Assembly (NCBI GenBank): GCA_002255955.1
Contig: NKIM01000018.1
Span: 52,535 to 116,534, forward strand
Length of the DNA stretch: 64,000 nucleotides
DNA from: Burkholderiales bacterium PBB2
GTDB lineage: Bacteria > Pseudomonadota > Gammaproteobacteria > Burkholderiales > Burkholderiaceae_C
Direction of reading: 5' to 3'
This document shows positions 53,200 to 64,000 of this stretch, piece after piece. Position 1 is the first letter of the stretch, and each line of letters begins with the position of its first letter. A program made the position numbers and the translations under genes. The notes under the pieces are model-generated. The model made no database searches and was not told the origin of the DNA. It saw nothing but the letters and a program-made list of their open reading frames with translations.

Positions 53200-53853
53200 T
53201 CATGTCTGCCGACCTGCCCCGAGATTCAGCTCGATGGGTCCTGGTCTTTCAAACTCACGGGCTGCAGGCAAATGGCGCCGTATCAACCATTCGGCCACCA
53301 GCAAGTTGGGAACCCAACAGATCCAGGCCAAAACTGGATAGGCATCAAAGAACTTGATTCCCAGAACCACACTCACGCCCAGGTACAGCCTCAAAGTCAC
53401 GCCGGCCAAAGTGACGGCATAGCTTCGGAGCATCCAGTCCTGATGAGACTTCACATGTCCTTGGCGAATCAGACGGTATGCATTCAGCGTGGTGGCCAAC
53501 CAGAAAACCGCCATCAAGCCGAATCCTGATGCCACATACAAGCCCCCGATTGAGTTCACAGCCAAGATCAGCCCAGCAACACCAGCAAAGACGATCGAAA
53601 ACACATAGGCCCGCCCAAGCCAACGGTGCAAACCTCGGTATCTCAGACGCAATGAGACAGAGAACTGAAGCGCTCCCGCCACGATGGCCACCGCGCCCCC
53701 CATGAAGTGGATTGAGGTAGTGACCGGGAAGCGCGCAAACAGATTCTGAATGAACGCAGGCCTGATGCCCGGCATGAGCAGCAAGACCACGGCATACAGC
53801 GCCACCAGAATCGCCGACAGCAGCATCAGAACCCACGTAATTTTTCTGGCCAT
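53200..53853 (-). CDS. DUF2306-like integral membrane protein
   Basis: IHFMGGAVAIVAGALQFSVSLRLRYRGLHRWLGRAYVFSIVFAGVAG...WMLRSYAVTLAGVTLRLYLG. Confidence 0.8.
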   Translation of the reverse strand: MARKITWVLMLLSAILVALYAVVLLLMPGIRPAFIQNLFARFPVTTSIHFMGGAVAIVAGALQFSVSLRLRYRGLHRWLGRAYVFSIVFAGVAGLILAVNSIGGLYVASGFGLMAVFWLATTLNAYRLIRQGHVKSHQDWMLRSYAVTLAGVTLRLYLGVSVVLGIKFFDAYPVLAWICWVPNLLVAEWLIRRHLPAAREFERPGPIELNLGAGRQT

Positions 53854-53960
53854 GCATCCCCTCCGTACCCCAAAAAATGGCTCTATCGATGGAGCCTCAA
53901 AATCAAAGCAAGCCACACGCAACGCACGACAGGCGCAGACATCCAGGCCCCTGCTCGCGC

Positions 53961-54791
53961 CTACATCGCCTTGAACAGATGCACATAGGCCCGGCTCACC
54001 GGCAGCTCGCGCTCATGGCCGCGCATTCGCAGCAAAAGCCGCGCGTTGTCGTCACGGCGGCTGGACAGCAGGTGGTCCACATTGATCAGCGTGCCGCGAT
54101 GCACCTGCCAGAAACGCTGCGGGTCCAGTTGGCTGGCCAGTTCCAGGATGGAGCTGCGGATCAGGTACTCGTGCGCAGCGGTGCGAACCAGGGTGTATTT
54201 CTCGTCGGACTGCAGGTACAGGATGTCCTCGACCGGGATGATGTGCGTGCTGCTGCCGTGGCTGGCTCGCAGATGACGCAGCGTCGGCTGAACAGGGGTA
54301 GCGCTGGGCATCAGTTGAGCCAGCAGCTTGGCCAGCTGAGTGGCATCGGCTTGCAATGAATGCACTGGCACGCCACCTTCGTCGCCTGCAGGCCAAGGCG
54401 CGCCCGGACGGCTCGCCAAGGCACGGCGCAAGCGGTCCACCGTCAGCTGCAGCCGCTCAGCCCGGACCGGCTTGAGCACATAGTCCACCGCCTCATGCTC
54501 GAACGCGTTCAGCGCGTGTTCGTCATAGGCGGTCACGAACACGACGCGCGTCGCGCCTTCGATGCCCTGGGCCACCTCCAAACCGGTCAGCCCGGGCATC
54601 TGGATGTCCAGGAAGGCGATGTCGGGCTGCAGCCGTTCAATCTGCTCGGCCGCAGCAAGACCATGCTGGACCGTGGCCACAATCTCCAGCTCAGGCCACA
54701 GCTCATGCAGCCGGTCTTGCAGCACGCGCAGCAGATGAGGTTCGTCGTCGGCAAGCAGGGCGCGAGGGCGAGTCATGGCGTCAATGTTCAT
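53961..54791 (-). CDS. LytTR-family response regulator (paralog of 51011-51811)
   Basis: ALLADDEPHLLRVLQDRL...AFLDIQMPGLTGLEVAQGIEG; C-terminus identical to paralog (RELPVSRAYVHLFKAM). Confidence 0.93.
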   Translation of the reverse strand: MNIDAMTRPRALLADDEPHLLRVLQDRLHELWPELEIVATVQHGLAAAEQIERLQPDIAFLDIQMPGLTGLEVAQGIEGATRVVFVTAYDEHALNAFEHEAVDYVLKPVRAERLQLTVDRLRRALASRPGAPWPAGDEGGVPVHSLQADATQLAKLLAQLMPSATPVQPTLRHLRASHGSSTHIIPVEDILYLQSDEKYTLVRTAAHEYLIRSSILELASQLDPQRFWQVHRGTLINVDHLLSSRRDDNARLLLRMRGHERELPVSRAYVHLFKAM

Positions 54792-54816
54792 CGGATTCAG
54801 CTCAATCTCAGGGTCA

Positions 54817-55983
54817 TCAGATGGCGGGCGCCGTTTGAGGGTGCAGACGGGGCAAGTTCAGGCGCACGTGCGTACCATGTCCGTCCGTGCTCGCCTGCAA
54901 TTGCAAGCTGGCCTCTGGGCCGTAGGTGGCCCGCAGCCGCTCGCGGATGTTCTGCAAGGCCACGCCGCTGCCCCGGCGCTGACGCTGCTGCGCAGCAGCA
55001 AGGCCGATGCCATCGTCATCGATCTCGATGCACAAACCCGAACCCTCCATGCGAGCGCGCAAGCAAAGCTGTCCCCCATCAATCTGCGGTTCCAAGCCGT
55101 GGTGAATGGCGTTTTCGATCAAGGGCTGCAGGAGCAGAGGCGGGATGCGAGCGGTGCGCAGCTCGGCCGGAATGTCCAGCTGCCAACGCAGGCGTTGGCC
55201 CATGCGGCACTGCATCACGGTCAGATAACTTTGCACCAGGTCCAGCTCCTCGCCCAAGCTGACGTCTTCGGCACGCATCTGCAGCAGGCTGGCGCGCAGA
55301 TAGTCGGTAAACGCATCCAGCATGCGCTTGGCCAAGGCCGGCTCATAGTCGATCAAGCCCTGCACATTGGCCAAGGTATTGAATAGAAAGTGTGGCTCGA
55401 TCTGAGCCTGCAAAAGCCGCAGCTGCGCCTCGGTCATCTGCTGGCGAACCTTGTGAGCCTGCAGTTGGGCGCGCAATCGCCACCAACTCAGGCCGGACAG
55501 CAGGCCACCGCTGATCAGAAAGGTGATCAGCAGGCCGGAGTTGGGCCATCGGGGTCGGGCAAGGCTGCCCATGCTCACCGAACGCATCAAGACATCCAGC
55601 GTGATCAGACCCAGCACGCTGCAAAGGACCGGCACGCCGATGTAGGCCGACCAGCGCCAAGGCCCCACACCTTCACGCCATTGCAGGAGTCGCTCAGCCG
55701 GGATGACCCAACTCAGAACAAGGAAGCTGCCCTGCAAGAACAGCATGATGATGACGCCCGTGAGCATCGACCAGGCAAGATTGGGCGACCACCACCCCAT
55801 GCGCAGCAGATTGCCGCTGAACAAGGCTGCCAAAAGAACGATCAAGGCCCCCACGCTGGCGCCCGTGAGGGCGATCAGTGGCCAGTGGACGTACCCGGGC
55901 AAGCGGCGAGGTGCACCGATGTGCCAAAGGTCGTCAAAAGCGGTGCTGACCGTGTGCCGCCACGCATTGCTCAGTGGATTCAT
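54817..55983 (-). CDS. LytS/YehU-type sensor histidine kinase (paralog of 51808-52968)
   Basis: LLQAQIEPHFLFNTLANVQGLIDYEP, LLLQPLIENAIHHGLEP; start at cat 55981-55983. Confidence 0.92.
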   Translation of the reverse strand: MNPLSNAWRHTVSTAFDDLWHIGAPRRLPGYVHWPLIALTGASVGALIVLLAALFSGNLLRMGWWSPNLAWSMLTGVIIMLFLQGSFLVLSWVIPAERLLQWREGVGPWRWSAYIGVPVLCSVLGLITLDVLMRSVSMGSLARPRWPNSGLLITFLISGGLLSGLSWWRLRAQLQAHKVRQQMTEAQLRLLQAQIEPHFLFNTLANVQGLIDYEPALAKRMLDAFTDYLRASLLQMRAEDVSLGEELDLVQSYLTVMQCRMGQRLRWQLDIPAELRTARIPPLLLQPLIENAIHHGLEPQIDGGQLCLRARMEGSGLCIEIDDDGIGLAAAQQRQRRGSGVALQNIRERLRATYGPEASLQLQASTDGHGTHVRLNLPRLHPQTAPAI

Positions 55984-56244
55984 GCGCGGCAGTTTAGGCA
56001 AGAGGCGATCATGGGCGGGCCGGCGTGCGATCGGCGGTTTCAAACCGGCACGAATCGACGAGCCGGCGTCCCGAACGCATGCTCGCGTGCGGCGCGTTCT
56101 GTTGACGGAAGAGCCGACATCAAGCCTGCCTACAATCCACCCTCCACGCGACGCTTGGCGCCGCTGGCACCCACGCAATTCCGGCGTACCGCACTCAGCG
56201 CTCGCCCATTACCCGCCCGTCAACTTCAGGCAGAAGCACAACAC

Positions 56245-57633
56245 ATGCAAGTTCACGCATCCATCTTCAAGGCTTACGACATCCGCGGCGTCGTCGGCAC
56301 CTCCTTGAACGAAGACCTGGCCGAACATCTGGGCCGCGCCTTCGGCACCGAGGCGCGCAAGCTGGGAGAGAAGGCCGTGGCCGTGGGCCGTGACGGCCGC
56401 CTGTCCGGCCCCAGCCTGGTGGCCGCCTTGATCCGTGGCCTGCAGTCCACCGGTCTCGATGTGGTGGACCTGGGCGCCGTCACCACGCCCATGCTGTACT
56501 ACGTGGCAGCCACCCGCAGCAAGCATGGTTGCAGCTCCGGCATCATGGTCACCGGCAGCCACAACCCCAAGGATTACAACGGCTTCAAGATGGTGCTCAA
56601 GGGCGCCGCCGTCTACGGCGAGCAGATCCAGGGCCTGCGCCGCCGCATCGAGGCCGAGGACTACACCGTCGGCCAGGGCCGGGTCGGCCAGATGGACATC
56701 ATCCCCGAGTACAGCCACCGCATCGTGCGCGACGCCAAGCTCAAGCGCCCGATGAAAATCGTGGTGGATTCCGGCAACGGCATCCCCGGCGCCTCGGCCC
56801 CGGCCATCTTGCGCGCCCTGGGCTGCGAAGTGGTCGACATCTACTCCAAGGTCGATGGCGACTTCCCCAACCACCACCCCGATCCTTCGCGCCCGGAAAA
56901 CCTCGAAGACCTGAAGCGCATCGTCCACGCCACCGATGCCGAACTGGGCCTGGCCTTTGACGGCGACGGCGACCGCCTGGGCGTGGTCACCAAGGACGGC
57001 ACCATGATCATGCCGGACCGCCAGATCATGCTCTTCGCTGCCGAAATCCTCGGCCGCAAGCCCGGCTCCGAGATCATCTTCGACGTCAAGTGCACCCAGC
57101 GCCTGGCCCCCTGGATCCGCGAGCATGGCGGCCGCCCGCTGATGTGGATGACCGGCCACTCCCTGGCCAAGGCCAAGCTCAAGGAAACCGGTGCCCCCCT
57201 GGCCGGCGAGCTCTCGGGCCACATCTTCTTCAAGGACCGCTGGTACGGCTTTGACGACGCCATGTACACGGCCGCCCGCCTGCTGGAAATCCTGTCCAAG
57301 GTGGCCGACCCCAGCGCCGTGCTGAACGGCCTGCCCAACAGCTTCAACACCCCCGAAATCAATGTGCCCTGCGCCGAAGGCGAGCACCATGAGGTGGTCA
57401 AGAAGCTGCTGGAGGTGGCCGAATTCCCTGGCGCCAAGGAAATCGTCACCATCGACGGCCTGCGCGTCGAGTACGAAGACGGCTTCGGCCTGGTCCGCCC
57501 CAGCAACACCACGCCGGTGCTGGTGCTGCGCTTCGAAGGCCAGACTCCCGAAGCCCTGGCCCGCATCGAGCATGACGTGCTGGCCCAGCTCAAGCGCGTC
57601 AAGCCCGACGCCACCTTCGCCGCCGGCCATTGA
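56245..57633 (+). CDS. Phosphomannomutase/phosphoglucomutase (AlgC-like)
   Basis: FKAYDIRGVVGTSLNEDLAEHLGRAFGTEA, GIMVTGSHNPKDYNGFKM, GLAFDGDGDRLGVV, ELSGHIFFKDRWYGFDDAMY, VRPSNTTPVLVLRFE. Confidence 0.95.
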   Translation: MQVHASIFKAYDIRGVVGTSLNEDLAEHLGRAFGTEARKLGEKAVAVGRDGRLSGPSLVAALIRGLQSTGLDVVDLGAVTTPMLYYVAATRSKHGCSSGIMVTGSHNPKDYNGFKMVLKGAAVYGEQIQGLRRRIEAEDYTVGQGRVGQMDIIPEYSHRIVRDAKLKRPMKIVVDSGNGIPGASAPAILRALGCEVVDIYSKVDGDFPNHHPDPSRPENLEDLKRIVHATDAELGLAFDGDGDRLGVVTKDGTMIMPDRQIMLFAAEILGRKPGSEIIFDVKCTQRLAPWIREHGGRPLMWMTGHSLAKAKLKETGAPLAGELSGHIFFKDRWYGFDDAMYTAARLLEILSKVADPSAVLNGLPNSFNTPEINVPCAEGEHHEVVKKLLEVAEFPGAKEIVTIDGLRVEYEDGFGLVRPSNTTPVLVLRFEGQTPEALARIEHDVLAQLKRVKPDATFAAGH

Positions 57634-58982
57634 CCCAGGGTTTGCGTCCCGCCGAGGCTGCGCGCTTGCAATCAACCCTCGCCGCTCGCCTGGCGCTGTG
57701 GCTGTACGGCGGCGTGATGCGCCTGCTCACGCCGGCCTACCTGCTGCGCCTGTGGCTGCGTGGCCGGGCCGAGCCGCTGTACCGGCGCTTTCTGCGCCAG
57801 CGTCTGGGCATCTACCCGGCCCATGAGCATCCCCGACCCGGCTGGGTCTGGGTGCATGCTGTGTCGCTGGGCGAAACCCGCGCGGCCGCGGCACTGATCG
57901 ACGCCCTGCGGCGCGCCCAGCCGGGCCTGCGCCTGCTGCTCAGCCACAGCACGGCCACCGGCCGCGAAGCCGGTGTCGAGCTGCTGCGCAACAGCGACGC
58001 CCAGGTCTGGCTGCCTTTTGACACGCCGGGCTCGGTGCGCCGTTTCCTCCAGCATTGGCAGCCCGGCGTGGGCGTGCTGATGGAAACGGAAATCTGGCCT
58101 TGCTTGCAAGCCGAGGCGGCACGGCGCGGCCTGCCCATGGTGCTGGCCAATGCCCGGCTGTCGGCCCGCAGCCAGCGGCGCGGCGAGCGCCTGCGCGCCC
58201 TGCTCCACCCGGCCGCTCAGCGCCTGAGCCTGGCCCTGGCCCAGACCGAGGCCGATGCCGAGCGCCTGCGTGCCAGCGGCGCGCCGCGCGTGCAGGTGGC
58301 CGGCAATCTCAAGTTCGACATGACGGTGGACGCTGTGCTGCTGGCCCGCGGCCAAGCTTGGCACGAGGCACTGGGTCGGCCGGTGATTCTGGCCGCCGTC
58401 ACCCGCGAGGGGGAGGAAGCCCTGCTGCTGAAAGCCTGGCAGTCCCAGAGCGCCGCAGTGAAGGCGGCCGGCCGTCCCCTGCTGCTGATCGTGCCCCGCC
58501 ACCCGCAGCGTTTTGACGAGGTGGCCCAGGCCATCGGCAACGCTGGCCTGCGGCTGGCGCGGCGCAGCCAGTGGGCCGATGCGCCGGGCCCGGAGGCGCT
58601 GGCGGCGGATGCATGGCTGGGTGATTCCATGCGCGAGATGGCGCTCTACTACGGCCTGGCCGATGTGGCCTTGCTGGGCGGCAGCTTTGCGCCCCTGGGT
58701 GGCCAGAACCTGATCGAAGCCGCCGCCTGCGGCTGCCCCTTGCTGATGGGCCCGCACACCTTCAATTTCGCCCAGGCGGCCGAGCTGGCCGAAACGGCCG
58801 GTGCCGCGCAGCGCGTGAGCGATCTGGACCGCGCCCTGGAAGCCGCGCTGCGCCTGTGCCAGCAGCCCGCGCAGGCCGCTGACATGCGCGCACGCGCCCT
58901 GGCCTTCGCCCGCAGCCACCGTGGCGCTGCCGCCCGCATGGCGGCCGAGATCCTGTCGCTGGAACCAGCACCTCGGGCCTGA
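57630..58982 (+). CDS. waaA: 3-deoxy-D-manno-octulosonic acid transferase
   Basis: GWVWVHAVSLGETRAAAALIDALRRAQPGLRLLLSHSTATGREAG; VLMETEIWPCLQAEAARRGLPMVLANARLSARS; GGSFAPLGGQNLIEAAACG. Confidence 0.94.
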   Translation: MTQGLRPAEAARLQSTLAARLALWLYGGVMRLLTPAYLLRLWLRGRAEPLYRRFLRQRLGIYPAHEHPRPGWVWVHAVSLGETRAAAALIDALRRAQPGLRLLLSHSTATGREAGVELLRNSDAQVWLPFDTPGSVRRFLQHWQPGVGVLMETEIWPCLQAEAARRGLPMVLANARLSARSQRRGERLRALLHPAAQRLSLALAQTEADAERLRASGAPRVQVAGNLKFDMTVDAVLLARGQAWHEALGRPVILAAVTREGEEALLLKAWQSQSAAVKAAGRPLLLIVPRHPQRFDEVAQAIGNAGLRLARRSQWADAPGPEALAADAWLGDSMREMALYYGLADVALLGGSFAPLGGQNLIEAAACGCPLLMGPHTFNFAQAAELAETAGAAQRVSDLDRALEAALRLCQQPAQAADMRARALAFARSHRGAAARMAAEILSLEPAPRA

Positions 58983-59170
58983 GGCGCCGTGCGCCCGGCC
59001 CTGCCCGCAGGGCTCGGGTGGCAAGGGTTTAGGGCAGCATCTGTGCAAGCCTGCTCAGCCCCGGCAGGCCGCCTGCGTTTCGTCATGCCTGCGTCAGCCG
59101 CTTTGGCCTACATTTGGGGATCAGACCTGCCCTGGATCGGCAGTCTTGAAGCGGGCGGCAAGGGAGCACG

Positions 59171-64000
<4,830 letters not shown>

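Overview
64 kb of a high-GC betaproteobacterial chromosome. Gene content and order suggest Burkholderiales, close to a Roseateles/Rubrivivax-type lineage; this is inference and no database was searched. The window is mostly core genome: sdhCDA (sdhA truncated at the left edge), a GntR regulator, mdh, livHMGF, a DctB/DctD-type two-component system, pdxH, msrA, ubiD, glyA-nrdR preceded by a ZTP (pfl) riboswitch, a minor-pilin operon, rdgC, ribD-ribBA-ribH-nusB, ybgC-tolQRA, pcp, a GspE/PilB-like ATPase, algC-like phosphomutase, waaA, a GGDEF-EAL protein, ligA, and a LysR gene truncated at the right edge. The most notable accessory loci are: (1) a bufferin-type RiPP cluster (DUF2282 precursor, DUF692/MNIO enzyme, DUF2063 partner, DoxX) at 42668-45296; (2) a putative metal (zinc?) uptake operon at 17287-22652 (LolD-like ATPase, FtsX-like permease with a His/Glu-rich insert, DUF3299, small His-containing protein, ZnuD-like TonB receptor); (3) two tandem 'LytS-type kinase / LytTR regulator / small membrane protein' modules at 50509-55983; (4) an unannotated, strongly structured intergenic element at 24265-24398 that could be a structured RNA; (5) an orphan GspE/PilB ATPase with repeated MshEN-like motifs. 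No CRISPR arrays, tRNAs, rRNAs, transposons or prophage genes were recognised.
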